Positions 1 through 12,500 of a stretch of 64,000 nt of DNA are shown one piece after another. The notes under the pieces were generated by a model. It was not told the DNA's origin and made no database searches. It saw only the letters and a list, made by a program, of their open reading frames with translations. Within the stretch, counting starts at the first letter, position 1, and every line of letters begins with the position of its first letter. The translations under genes were made by a program, and so were the position numbers. Source of the stretch: Neospora caninum Liverpool (Eukaryota; Apicomplexa; Conoidasida; Eucoccidiorida; Sarcocystidae); contig NC_018393.1 of NCBI RefSeq assembly GCF_000208865.1, positions 310,001-374,000 of the forward strand, read 5' to 3'.

Positions 1-3000
1 AGCAAATTCAAACATGCGACCGGCTTTAATTATCATTTTCTTGTCGCCGCGTTGCATCCCGACCACCCGCACACGTTTGTTTTTCTTCCGATAACGCGCC
101 GCTATTGTATCTAAGGTCTCCATGGCACCGAAGTCGAAAAGTTGACAGGCGTCGCCAGTCAGTTCGAATACGACAGAAGGCGGGTCATGTTCGATATCAA
201 AGGATCTCAGAAGCTTCCGTTTCGTGAGGAAGAAAATTGGACCCTTCACACGATAATATTTGATTCCAGATTCAGGATCGACACGGCTCGTTATTGATAA
301 GCGAGATCCATTCTTCCAGGCAAACACGCAAGCAGAGATACACACTCCGGAAAAAATAGCGGTGCCTATGTCGGCGGAAATGGCAATGATCGTCGTCAGG
401 AGCATCACAAATGCATCACTTCTGCAGATTTTCCGTTGAAGGACTGGATGCTTCTGTCGCAGTCGAGCCGGGAGAAATGATGCAAACATGGCAGCTACGG
501 CACGCCACTGGAAAGCATGATAGGCAGTGTACATAATAATTCCAGCAAGACCACCTAAAGGGACGTACTCTAGCAAATACGTGCTCGCAGCAACGAGGGC
601 CAAGTTGACAAGGGCACAAAACACGGATGATTCTCGGCCCTTCCCCCCTACCTTTAGATTCAAGAGCGATGGCGACGGCGCTGTAGAGCCTGGTAGCGCC
701 CCGAGGAAGCAAGCCATCGTGTTGGCTGCTCCGACACTTACTAGATGTTGATCTGGTTCACTTCGCATATTTCCCACTTTATCAGACATCATGTCCACTG
801 TAATCAGTGTCGAAATGTAATTCACCATAACAAGCGCTAGGGTCAACTCGAGCATCGTCATTAGATTGGAGGGCTGCATGTAGAAGGAAAGCGGTTTGAT
901 ATTCTCCGGTGTAAGGAAAAACGGTTTCGGCCATAAGTCTCCTTCTGTCATGGTAGAGAGCGAAGCCACAGTTTTTGTCTGCATACGCGCGATGCGACGG
1001 ACGAAAACAAACTCAATAAAGCTACTGAGGGCAATCGCAAGGATGGATGATGGAATGAAGCGGTTTACCCTGATACCTGGGATTTTCTCCCAGCAGCACA
1101 TTACCCCAAACACAACAATAATCATTAGTAGAACCCAGAGCCATTCATAACCTGTCGATGTCACCGGATCGAATCGAAATGTTTCGACTTGCGCTCTGAC
1201 ATTCAGAATCGCGACTGCGTTCAAATATCCGACAATCGTAGCGCTTGGTACGAATTGTGAAAACCGTGACAGGCGCATTAAGCCAAGCAAGAAGCAGCAG
1301 AAGCCAGCAAGAACAAGCGCAGGGAATATAAATTCAAGACCCTCTTCGTGACACACACCTGTCGCTTCATCACACGTTGTCCTCGTTACCTTTGCAAGAG
1401 TCACCGCGAGACTGGACGTGACCGTGGTTATGGACAGTGGGCTGCCTCCGAAAATTGCAGATATGAGACCTGTAATCCATGCGCCATGGAGTGCTGCTGC
1501 AACTGGAACATTTGCGACGATCGCACAGGTCATTGTTGCAGGCAGCTGAGACATTGGAACGGCCAACCCAGACTTGAGCTCTCCGAAGTAGTAACTCAAA
1601 GTTGCGCGTGGCTGGGCCTGAAATCCCCATCCCCATGTGACGCCTTTAAGACTCTCTAGTGCACTCGAGCAACTGCACACCCCGTCGTCTTCATTTGGGT
1701 GCGTGTCCTTCCCGTTTGTGTAACTGTCTCCGTCACTGTCAGTTTCTTTGGAAGTCGGGAACAGTGACTCGGTCCGATTAAGGCTGTAACACCGACAAGG
1801 CGGAGACCTCTCACTGTCGTCGTCACTATCACTGCTCGCCGAATTTCCACGAAAAAAGTTTCTCCTTTTCTCTCCATGGCGTGTGTCTAAGGACTCGAAA
1901 CTGCACGTTTTTTCGTCGATGGGACGCGTCGAGTTATTAATACCACTGCCGGGAGCAGCGCTCGTCTGCTCTCCAGAAGTTCGTACACCCAGTGGTAAGA
2001 TGCAAGTTTTTGTATTCGAGGCAGACACAGCCGAAGTTGTTGTGATCTCCTCGAAAGAAGAGGCACTCTTCCCTGAAAGGCCGCATCCTGGGCCGTCTCC
2101 AAGCACACTTGCTCTCTGGTTTCTGCTCTGCGCTGTGTCTGACATAAAATTCGCGGCTAATCCATTTCCAGGCTCCACGTGGATGTCGGCGCTGGTTCTG
2201 GTAGAGGTGCTGGACGCTCGACTGTACGTGTTATGGTCTCGGTCTTGGACTGAAGGATGTCGTTGGATGCCGCAGGAGCTGCTAGAAGAAGCAAACGGTA
2301 CAGAAGGCAACTGCCGACCAAGATAACCGCTGATCGGACGACTCAACCGTTCCGAGGCCGAAGAGTCACGTTGTGAACTCGGTCCCTCTCCCAATGCAGA
2401 GAACATAATCGCTAACTGTTGGGGATCGCCCCTTGTTGTGTTTGGCTGTTTTTCATGTTCATACTCTTGTCCGTTCAATCCTTTCACTCCATGGACACGC
2501 AGATCCTCTCCCTCCCGCGAGTGGTCTCTCGAACGATGCCTGTTGTTTAATCCGCTGTGGCCCTCCTCTTCCGGCCGTATGTCGAATGGAGTTCCACAGT
2601 TGTCACATACCGAGAAAGGTGTCCCTCGAATGCGCCGAAGCCAAATGTGGTGCCTCTGAACAACGCCAGTATCTGCGCTCCTCTGAGCTGCTTGTGCGTC
2701 TTGCCGTATGGTGTAAGAGCAACCTTTGGCGTTGCAACAACCGTTGCAAGAACAGACAGCCAAAGGTAGCGGCAAGTTCCTTCCCACAGTTTGAGGGGTG
2801 ACAGTGGAAGTGTGGTCTCCCCCTGAAGGCGTTTTCGAGAAAATTCTATGTCCATACACAAAGAAGGATTGTGGAAAGTCCCCGCCGTCTGTCGGCTCAA
2901 CACATACCGAACTGCAATTTTGCCGCAATTCTCCCCTATGGTGATGCGTGTTACAGCAAGAGGGAATTCCGGAGTCGTCTGCCTTGGACGAAATTCTGTG

Positions 3001-3843
3001 GCTCTCCGTCATAGAGAGGCGAGGAGCGCCCCCGTGACTTGCTGGCATGCCACGGTGAACAATATTCTCTTTTTCCTCGAAGTTTGAGAACCGGCAAAGA
3101 GCTTCCGAACTCTCCTGCTGAGTAGTGTCTCCTCTTCCGATCACCGCTTCAGCACCACTCAGATTACGAAGGCCTGAGTGTACCTGGGCACAGTCAGCCA
3201 TTTCCTTTTTATGGGCAGAACAATTTGCCACCGATGTGTGGCTTCTCGCAGTTGTCTCTTCCATCTTATTTCTTGGCATGTCGTTCTTTGGCGAGTTGGC
3301 TACACACGCTGCCACGAGGTAAGCGGTTGCGGAATTGGCATCGTGAGCAGCATAGACAGGGGGACAACCGTCCCCAGACGGCAAAACAGCGTCGATTGTT
3401 TCATTAGCGTCTCTGGAGAACAATGGACACCCTTCGACCTGGTTAAGCCTGTTTTGTATGCTGCTCTTGTTGAACGAGAGAACGGGTTTCCCGCACGCCC
3501 CACTAGATGTTTTCCTTTCGAATTCTTGTGTAATAGGTACCCCTGTCAAATTCCCTCTACCAGGGCATTCTGTCTCTTCTCCAACTGTATCATCAGCGAA
3601 TGAACACGGTGACAGCTTCGGCGACGTGACTGACGATGGCCATCTATCTTGTTCCTTGTTGTGACAAACGCTGACTCCAACCGATGAGTGCTGAGCATTG
3701 TGTTCTTCCGGATGAAGCACAGCAGCTTCGTGCGTGGTTTCATGCGGGTCCAAGCGGTCGGAAAGCTTGCAGGCACTCCTGTCATTATCCGATAGGCCGG
3801 AAGTGTTAAAGGGAAACACATCCTGTCCATGATCCGTCCCCAT
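1..3843 (-). CDS. SulP/SLC26-family anion transporter with STAS domain (C-terminus beyond window)
   Basis: An uninterrupted frame of 1281 codons runs off the window start, so the stop is missing. The ATG at 3843 is the first one; an in-frame TAA lies 14 codons upstream. Residues 1 to about 740 are a polar Ser/Thr-rich extension with a cysteine cluster at 364-375 (C364, C366, C369, C370, C375) and a CxxC at 413-416. Residues about 754-1176 are a chain of hydrophobic segments of the SulP transport domain: GELKSGLAVPMSQLPATM at about 754 and IFGGSPLSITTVTS at about 797 match the conserved first helices and the substrate-site region of bacterial-type SulP proteins. Residues from about 1198 begin a STAS domain, with its DFGAMETLD loop at 1237. 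The family moves sulfate or other small anions across membranes; substrate and membrane are not shown here. The N-terminal extension is several times longer than usual. The family call is firm; the role of the extension is unknown. Confidence 0.9.
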   Translation of the reverse strand, partial: MGTDHGQDVFPFNTSGLSDNDRSACKLSDRLDPHETTHEAAVLHPEEHNAQHSSVGVSVCHNKEQDRWPSSVTSPKLSPCSFADDTVGEETECPGRGNLTGVPITQEFERKTSSGACGKPVLSFNKSSIQNRLNQVEGCPLFSRDANETIDAVLPSGDGCPPVYAAHDANSATAYLVAACVANSPKNDMPRNKMEETTARSHTSVANCSAHKKEMADCAQVHSGLRNLSGAEAVIGRGDTTQQESSEALCRFSNFEEKENIVHRGMPASHGGAPRLSMTESHRISSKADDSGIPSCCNTHHHRGELRQNCSSVCVEPTDGGDFPQSFFVYGHRIFSKTPSGGDHTSTVTPQTVGRNLPLPLAVCSCNGCCNAKGCSYTIRQDAQAAQRSADTGVVQRHHIWLRRIRGTPFSVCDNCGTPFDIRPEEEGHSGLNNRHRSRDHSREGEDLRVHGVKGLNGQEYEHEKQPNTTRGDPQQLAIMFSALGEGPSSQRDSSASERLSRPISGYLGRQLPSVPFASSSSSCGIQRHPSVQDRDHNTYSRASSTSTRTSADIHVEPGNGLAANFMSDTAQSRNQRASVLGDGPGCGLSGKSASSFEEITTTSAVSASNTKTCILPLGVRTSGEQTSAAPGSGINNSTRPIDEKTCSFESLDTRHGEKRRNFFRGNSASSDSDDDSERSPPCRCYSLNRTESLFPTSKETDSDGDSYTNGKDTHPNEDDGVCSCSSALESLKGVTWGWGFQAQPRATLSYYFGELKSGLAVPMSQLPATMTCAIVANVPVAAALHGAWITGLISAIFGGSPLSITTVTSSLAVTLAKVTRTTCDEATGVCHEEGLEFIFPALVLAGFCCFLLGLMRLSRFSQFVPSATIVGYLNAVAILNVRAQVETFRFDPVTSTGYEWLWVLLMIIVVFGVMCCWEKIPGIRVNRFIPSSILAIALSSFIEFVFVRRIARMQTKTVASLSTMTEGDLWPKPFFLTPENIKPLSFYMQPSNLMTMLELTLALVMVNYISTLITVDMMSDKVGNMRSEPDQHLVSVGAANTMACFLGALPGSTAPSPSLLNLKVGGKGRESSVFCALVNLALVAASTYLLEYVPLGGLAGIIMYTAYHAFQWRAVAAMFASFLPARLRQKHPVLQRKICRSDAFVMLLTTIIAISADIGTAIFSGVCISACVFAWKNGSRLSITSRVDPESGIKYYRVKGPIFFLTKRKLLRSFDIEHDPPSVVFELTGDACQLFDFGAMETLDTIAARYRKKNKRVRVVGMQRGDKKMIIKAGRMFEFA

Positions 3844-6800
3844 CCTTTCTGTTCGTGCTTCGGGTGCATACTGTGTCCTGCCTTAGCGCTTGGTCTGACT
3901 CTGCAAAGACGTCGAAGCCCAGCCAGGCCTTCGGTTGTTCGGCAGGCCTTCCCGGGAAGTAAGGAACGGGGTGTTCCATGGACGCATGCGTCCGAGAGAG
4001 GTAAAACGTATGTTAGGTTTCGGCCTTCGGCACGAAAACGGAAAAAAGCGCTTGTGTTGATTCGACTTTGCTGATAACACTTTCTTCGACGTTTTCCTGG
4101 CTATACTCTAAGTTTGGAGTGCAAGGTCCCTCCTCGTTAGTCCTGTAGCAAAGACGGTGTTGTAATGTGTAATGGCATTATATTTCATAAAGTGAACACA
4201 CAAATTTACCTGCGTGTTATGCCGTGCGTCACGCTGACAACGACTGGAAAATAGACCTGCCTGGAACTGTCTCGATAAAAACAAGTCCCCATGCATCTCT
4301 CCGGAGAGTTCCCTCGGATCACCCATGTAGCGTTTTGTCGGAAGGGAGATGAAGAGGGAAGACAAGATGCGCGGCTACACAAAAGAGAATGACTTTTTAG
4401 AGACTGCCAACACGGTCCACTACTAAAAAGAAGAGAGCGTTCCTCCATGACATTCACCCATTTTTCTGTGCTGGTCATGTGCTAGAAATAAACAGTAGAA
4501 AAGAGAGTCCGAAATGCTCCAGGCAAAGGGATCAATTTCTGTCTTTGAAGCGAGCACCATGGGCACAGGTGGGCCCTCTGTCATGTGAGGAAGGTCGAGG
4601 AACTGACGAGGAGTTATGCCTCCCATCGATTTTCCCGTACATGAAACGCACAAACACACCGGGAAACCGAGAAAAAATGCAACTGGATTAGACCGAGACA
4701 CCTACTGGCTCTGATTCAGCTTCATATTCATATCTGTCTGGACAAGAAGATTACACCATAGTTAACCACGGCGATATATAAGCAGAGACGGACCGTTTGG
4801 CAGACTCTATTTTCTGCGCGATTGCCTGCACATGAGCATAGAAAAAAGTCAGTGCCACCGAAGAACGCTTTGCAGACGAGCATACCTTTCGCGTACCCAG
4901 ACATGCCAAAAGCAGATACAACCCTGCGCAAATGTGCTGCGGTTTTTTCGACCTCGTCCTTTTCTCACGACATTCAGTGGAAGGAAACCATGCCCGCAGA
5001 TAATTCCACACAATCAGTACGGTGTATCGTGCCTATATACAGGCAAAGCCCCTTTATTGCTCTGGTCTGACGGGAAGAGGACTCCAGGCAAAATGTTCTC
5101 TATTTCGGGATCCGAACTGAATATCGGGGTACTTTACGTGGGGTTTTCGACAGCTCCGCGCTGCGTCTGTAGACGCTCAGAAACCTGTCGCGTGCGCTAG
5201 AGAAACACGCTTGACACTAACCACGATATGTCGATCTTTCCTTCACTCACTCGTCAAAAAGTGGGTTGCCTACGACAGGCCGATGGCCGATATCCATTTC
5301 GCACGGGTTTTGGGTTGCCAACACAGAGAGCGAGGCTTGATCAAAGCGTACTGTATTTTGTCGCTCTGGTACCAATATTGAACGTTGGCGCTGTTCCAGC
5401 CTTGGAATTACGCATCGGTTGCGCAATATACATGGAGAGAGAAAGAAAGTCGAATGTGTCTGTACCTCGGTGTTTCCAGCATTTACCGTGAAGCACGCTT
5501 CGAACAGTATACACCAATTGAAAAAAACGTTTCTGTCTAGTCAGTTCATGCAGAATTTGTGACTAACGTGTCGGAAAGGGTGATGGGAACCTCTCACCGG
5601 ACGTATGGATGTTGATTCCGTCTTTGACTCCGAAAAAATAGAAGCCCAAATGAGACATACGAAAAACAGCAGTTCTTTAAACTGCGCAGCTGAACAAACA
5701 ATGGCTACATGACGCCGTTCTGTAGCCGGACTTTGTGTACAGTGGCAAGAGCGGAAAAAAGATGAAGGGGATCGTTCGTCCCTTGTCCGGATGCCCTACG
5801 CATAGATCACAGCGTCGCCTTCCGTCTCCATGAAGAAATAGTCTCAGACTGCGGCTTTTTCATCAGAGGCTACGGCACACAGTTGGTCTTTGCTCCTGGC
5901 TGCATGCTTCTTTCGTCTAAAGGGAAAATAAGCCTGAAATCCGTTCTTCAGGTGGACAAGCGCATTCCTCTTTACCGTCTCCCACCTCCACACTTGTAGT
6001 TAGCACCTACGTGCATCGTCTTGGCAGTGATCCATGCAAATCCATCGGCGGCCCCTGTGGCAACCCTCATCTGACCCGTCAACATGCAACTTGTTTCAAG
6101 GTGTGCTGCGCCCAACAGGCTTTGGGTGCCCACGGCGCGTGTCTCACCATGGAGACTAAAGTGCACTTCCCTTTCTTTGGCAGGCGTTTCAAGCGGACTT
6201 TCGCGCAAGTCAACCCGCGTCAGTCCCAGTGAGAGTGTACCTTGTGATTCGTCACCCAGCCCCACGCAAACAAGAAGCCATCGGGGCAGAACTCCCTCTG
6301 TTGTGGCCCAGTCATGTTCCCTTCACCCTCGTGCGCTTGCTCCCAACGATCACCACTGTGTACACGCCCATTTACTGGTGCATGCGCATGTAAACTGGAA
6401 GAGTGTACCACGCCTGTCTGCAACCCTACACGCGTGCTTCACTTAGACACGTGAACTGCCAGGCTGCTTGCTCCCCAGAATCAGCCGGTGTCGGCTGAGC
6501 CGGGATTCTCTACTGGACACTACTCTGAGACCGACACCGCATCCTTGTGACGGCGGTGTGGAAAGCGGTCTAGAGCTTTCCTCTAGGCTGCTGCTGTGCT
6601 CCAGCCCACAAAATTCACCGGAAAGTCAGGAACTCACTGGAAAAGGCATCCAAACCTCTCTCTACGAATGTGCTCAGCCTCTGTGCTACCCTCTCTCCTG
6701 CCCCACGCACCCCTGCGCAAATCTAGTTTCCTTCCCTTCTCCCTCCGGAAAGCAAAACGCGTCTCCGGAACGGGGGCCTCGGGTAAGCAGGTACATATAT

Positions 6801-7486
6801 TCGTAGATGTACATACAGATGCAATTCTGTAATACCTGTAGATGATACACGTACGGAATATACATACATTCATCCCTACAAATCCATGCTCATGCGCACG
6901 TGCACGTCTGCGCAAGTCGACTCAAAGAGCGCAGAGCGCAGTCACAGTGCCTTCCACGTACACTCGATTCTGACCGAGGCGCCTCGAAGTGATTTTTATC
7001 GTCTATACGCTGACGCACATGTCAACCCGACCAGAAGCATGTACGAGGCGACCTTGGACAAACAAATGCATATTTAGCCATGCGCATACACCTTTCTACG
7101 TGGCCCTTAGCCCCCCCCCCCTCCGTTAATGTATATGTATGTACATGTATATATATATATATATATATAATATGCGCATGTAAGGAAGTGGGTGTGCCCA
7201 GCCACGCGGATATACGGCTTGCTGCCAGAGTTGAAATCGGGAGATAGCCCCTCCCATCGATGCACACATAAATGTGGACGAACGAGCTTTGGATGGAGAG
7301 TTTTTGGCGCCAGCGGTTGCACTGGATATGGGTGTTGCTCAGGGAAGTTGCCGGAAGCGTCTTCCTCGCGTGCCGTTTATACACCAGACAAAAAGGACCT
7401 TTTCCGTGACTGAAGGTTGCCCCCGACACAGACGGCCACCAGCGAGACACCGTTGAAAGACGTGATCATGTGCGAGGTATCTTGTC
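3844..7486. other. Intergenic stretch between the transporter start and the UFD2 stop
   Basis: Both flanking genes are on the minus strand, so this 3.6 kb should hold the 3' UTR of UFD2 and the promoter and 5' UTR of the transporter. Only short ORFs without recognisable domains or convincing splice partners are seen. A (TA)n tract lies at 7148-7169. I could not identify a core promoter element. Confidence 0.6.
7148..7169. repeat. (TA)n microsatellite
   Basis: Eleven TA units lie about 320 bases downstream of the UFD2 stop, probably in its 3' UTR. Confidence 0.9.
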
Positions 7487-9542
7487 CTACGTCGCTTTGG
7501 CTTTCTGCTGTGTGGCGATGAAGTCCATGATTTCTTGACGAAGATATGGCAACGGAATAAGCTCCTCCTTCGTCAAAGGCATTCTGAAAACACAACATGT
7601 AGACGCGATACACTGTCTGGGAATTGTGCGAACTCGCGCCCTCGTTTGCTTCCGCCCTGTTCACATGAACGGTTGAAAACGTTCTGGTCCTTCCCAAGGC
7701 AATGCGGCCTCGGAGTTCTCCACGGCCCACCAGAGAAAAGACAACCTATACTTTTTCTACCGAGAGACACGCCAGTTCCCTTTTTGGCTGAACACTGCAG
7801 TCGCCGCCGCGAGCGCGTTTCTTCCACTGCGCATCAAACATGAGCAGCTCTAGCCAGCCCCATTCACGTTGGCCTCGCCCCCCAACCCAGGGACCGTTTT
7901 CTGCCTCCTCACCCTCTTGTCGCTGAACGAGTAGCGTTGAGAACACATGAACTGCAGAGCCTCTCGCAGCTGCCTGTCTACCTAGGTGCTCGCTTGTCCT
8001 TATCGCTTTCTTTGTACAGCGGCAACCCGAATATAAAGCCGGTTACACAGTTGCTGCCCCCGCCCACCTGTTGAAAGGATCCGACGGATCCGACATGAGA
8101 TGCCTTTCAATGTGCTTTCTGTCCATGATGTTGTTGCTGGTCGGGAGTTTGACGGGGTCGGTCATGACATCCGCCATGATCGGGTCTAGATATTCGGCCT
8201 GCATGCCAAACCGAAAAACGGATATGCGACAGCTTTTCCCCATGTTCTTCCGTCCACGCTCTCTTCCGCTAGGCAGATGTTCCCTCACCAAAATAAGGTA
8301 CATATCTCTCTGAATATTTATATAGGTATATAAATGCATACGTCGATCCGCGTATCCCGTTAAAAATCACAGGAACTTAGTGCCCGCCTACTCACGAAAG
8401 GGCGTCTCTTGCTCCCTTCGTGTCGCGTGCGTGTTTGTTACACACATATACATGTATGAACAGATATATACGCATATACATATATATATGCTTGAGGCAA
8501 AGATCTGGACGGTTTAAATCCCAGCTGATGACTAAGATGGTCGGATTTGCAACGGTGGCTTTGCTGGCCTCGGCTCTCACCGGGAAGGCATCGAAGTCGA
8601 TCTCGAAGTCTTCTTCCTTGCCTTCTGAGAGGCGCTTGACGAGCTCTTGGAATTTCTCAAGCAGCTTTACGCTCATCAGACCCTCGCGTTTGGCGATCCG
8701 GTACTGCGTCAAAGACAGTCGGAGCCGGAAAAGAAAGAGAAACGCCTCCGTCCTCACCATGAAGACAAGGCGATCTTATCTACTCCGAATCTCGACAAGT
8801 GCACCACAGTTCTCTCCCACTGTACACTTAAGGCAGCATGGGAGCATAGAAACAGTGTCTTCCCAGCAAACTGTGAAGCCGGCCGCGACAGAAAGAAAGA
8901 GGAGCAAAAGCGAAAGAAGAGAAAGCCAAAGGAAGTGACGCAGAAAAACAGAAAACGGCCAAAGCTTTCTGAAGTGCACACAGGGGTGAAACAGGCGGGG
9001 GACGACGAAACATGGGATCGACGGCCAGAGAATTCAAAACGAACGCACTGTCGAGAAAAAACTGGAGGACACAAGCAAAGGACAAAGGAGTAGCGGTTCG
9101 TGAATAAGGTTTTCAGCCAGACACAAGAGAAGGGCAAGAGAAAGCTACACAGATCGACTCGATCGCCTGGTGCACATAGGTGCACGTACCCAGCCAGAAA
9201 CGAGTGGAAACAGACGGAAAAGCGACAAGTCACTTACGGCCTTGTTCACGGTTTCCTTCTGGAAATAACGCCCATCTTTCAAAATCTCCGCCACCAGCTG
9301 GTCACCACCCTCCGGGTCAGCTTGCACTGCATGCAGCAAGAAACCAGTCTGCTTGGTGGGGGGGCTTCGCGACTTTGGCACGCAAAACAACTGTCTCGCC
9401 TCGCTTTCCCCGACTACCGATCTGGTTCGCGACCTTTAAAAGAACGAGACTCTGTCGCTAGACACCAAATGTTTACACGCCTATATGTAGATTCACATCT
9501 CTTCACGTATGTGCATCTGCCTAGAAATCCCTATGCAAAAAC

Positions 9543-9594
<52 letters not shown>

Positions 9595-12500
9595 CTGTGA
9601 ATGGAGGATGTCCACCGAGACAAGACCGAGTGCACAGCATCCTTTGCGATTTCGCTAGTTGAGGCTTACACAGATAGACGTAGCTCTCGAGCACCTTCAT
9701 AAGCCAGTTCTTGGGTTGGAAGTTGTAACTCTCCATGTTGTTGACCTGACGGGGACAAGCGAGGCACGGTCTCGGCGCGATGGGAACTCCAGCGCGGCAA
9801 AGAACAGGCGAGTGCCTTCGAATCAACGGAAGAAGACAACGCTTGAGGACCGGAAAAATGTCGATGGATACACACTGTAGAAAACAGGATCCGAGGAAGA
9901 AGAGAAGAAAACGAAGAACCTACTTTGAGTTGGAGACACTGCGGCCCCACGAGGTGATCCAAGCAGCAGTCCAACGTCGTGACAGCCTGAGGCAGAATGC
10001 TTGAACTGCGAATGATGTACGCGCCTAGGACAAAAGAGAAGTTGCAAGAAACATTCACCCCAATTAAACCCATACACTGGCTGACATGCACAGGTTCAAC
10101 AGCACATCCTCAAATCCGTCAGGACGCATGCAGCACACGACAGTGCGTCTCTCTGCTTTTTTACCGAGGTCCAGGCAGGAACACAGACGAGTGGCCGTTT
10201 GCATGCATGGGCCTCCACAAAAACAGATAAACCCCTTTGCGGGCACGTAGTTGTACATATATGCGTATGCATATTTATGTGTACCTACAGTCTGGCACTA
10301 GGAAAGGTCTATGCGGTGCGTCGTCTGCTTGGCACTGACCGCTTTCTGAGCCGCTCGAGAGGCGACGTACCACATTCTTTGGCGTACAGACTCAACAGAC
10401 TGCATGCGTTGAAGCCAAGACTGCAAAGATCGCGTGTCGTCGCCTCCAGGCGAGACCACGTTTCCCGTCGCAGTTGTGCATTTCCTTCCAAGGAAGCGCC
10501 GGCTGAAGCGCAGGAGACACCACTGCAAAACGTGTGCAATTCTCTTGACGTGCCGCAATGCACGCCTAAGTGCAAGTATGTGTACACATGCAGAGGGAGA
10601 GAACGGTTGCCTATGCACACTTATACATATCTATCTACGTATATATATATATATATACAAATATATATATATATATATATACACCGTCACCTGAGAGGAG
10701 CAAGCAGTCCGTGTCAGAAGTCATCGCAGAACAAGCACACTGCACCTGTATGTACACGCATGCATCGAATGTTTCCCTGGGGGACGCATCCGCCACAGCG
10801 GTCTACATAGAAAGGCCTAAATATGAGGGAAAATAAGAGCGAGACCGGAAATGAAGGCGCCTACCAAAAGACCGAAAACGCCGCACGCGTGTAGAGATCA
10901 CACCGGACCACATCTTTGTTACAAATTCTATGCACCAGGCGTGCTTTCATCTGCGTTGCCCCCCACGTGGGCGTGCACACGTGTGCAAGCATCTGCATGC
11001 AGACGGCGTCTCCAACAGTGTGGGTAACAGCCGTTCAACCGGGGCTAGGCTTCTGTCAAATCTGGTGTCTCCCTCCTCTCGAACTGTTTGCCGCGAAGAC
11101 GCGCCTCGACTCTGGTCTTACCGTCTTCTTCCTCTTCGTCTTCTTCTTCTTCCGTCCCAGAGGAAGACGCTCCGATCGCACTCGACCCTGCCGCCGCCTC
11201 GGCTACCGCGCTCTCCGCCGTTGCCGCGCTCGCTTGAGGCGGCGGATCATCATGGTCTCGGCCTGGGGAATGAACGACAGAAAGAAGAGAGACAGTCGGG
11301 TGGACACGCCAAAATCGGACGCGCAAAACGGCGGAGAGGCGCGCAGAGAGAGGGGAGCAACAGGGGCAGAAGGAAAAACCGGGAACGAAGGCCAGGAGAG
11401 GAAGAGAGGAAAGTGGACATCACAGAAGAGAGAGAGGACAGGGCAGAAGAGACGCGCAGAAAGACGTGGAGTGAAAGGAGGGAACGAAAAAGCCGAATCG
11501 ACGCAAGCACGCGCCTACCCTCAAGCTGCCGTTTTCGGATCTCCGTCAAGGCAGACATCGCCTGGTCGACGAGGGTCGAGACGTCGTTGAGGAGCAGGTG
11601 AATCATGTGGATGAATTTCTGAGAGCACACGACGCACAAGGCAAGACGTCTCTCGCGTTCACGTCTCAGATCTCCCGAGGCGACGCCTGTACACCGGCTC
11701 TTGCCCCCTCGCCTAACAAAACGAACGAAACGGCGCGTCCCTTCGATATTTGCCATTCTTCCTCTCTTTCTCCCTTTTCTTCCGATTCTTCTTCTTCGTC
11801 TCGCGAACGTCCCGGGCCCTCTCCGAAGATTCCGGCACCTCGGGACTGGAGGAGCCGAGGCGATGCAGCGCCGCCTTGTAGTCGTCGAGGACAAGCAGCT
11901 TCTGGAACAGATCGACAATGGGAATGCGGAAGTTAATGCGGTCGTAGTAGGAGCCTGAGCGCGACAACGGCAGACACACTCCAAGTCCCTGACAGCTGCA
12001 TGCAGTCGCTGCTGTCTCTCTCAAAAGCACGGCGCCACAGCAAAGCAGCAAAGTTCCGCGCGAACCCGTGTCAGCGAGCGACGCGGAGGACAAAAAAACT
12101 GGAGATTCTTCTGAACGCGCGGTCGTTTCTGGCACGAAAGTTGAAATGCTCAGTTTCATTTGATGTAACCGTACGCGAGAGTAACTTCAAATCCCAGGAT
12201 TACGCACAACACTGTCGCAGAAACGGAAAAACACGGGAGACGCCAAACGTTTTGTCTGAAAAGAAAGACCGCCCCCGAGGGCGCCGGCCGCAGCCCCCCG
12301 CTGTGCAGCTCTCAAAGCAGCGACTCGAGCGCCCGCCAGGTTTGTCTCTTCCCTCTGCATCTTTTTCCGAGACACGCCTGAGGGGGAGCAAACGCGCACG
12401 ACGGAAATGTCACCGCCCTCCACCAGACAGTGCGGAGCGAAGTTTCCCAGCGAACGACTTGGAGAGAACGGGCCGCCAAATCTCCGCCGCAGAAGGGGCT

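Noticed and set aside
10298..10618. Alternative reading frame over UFD2 exon 10565-10371 that contains [11 protein letters not shown]
   Set aside because: It looks helical, but only the other frame gives phases that fit both neighbouring exons and the UFD2-like SLLSLYAKE segment.
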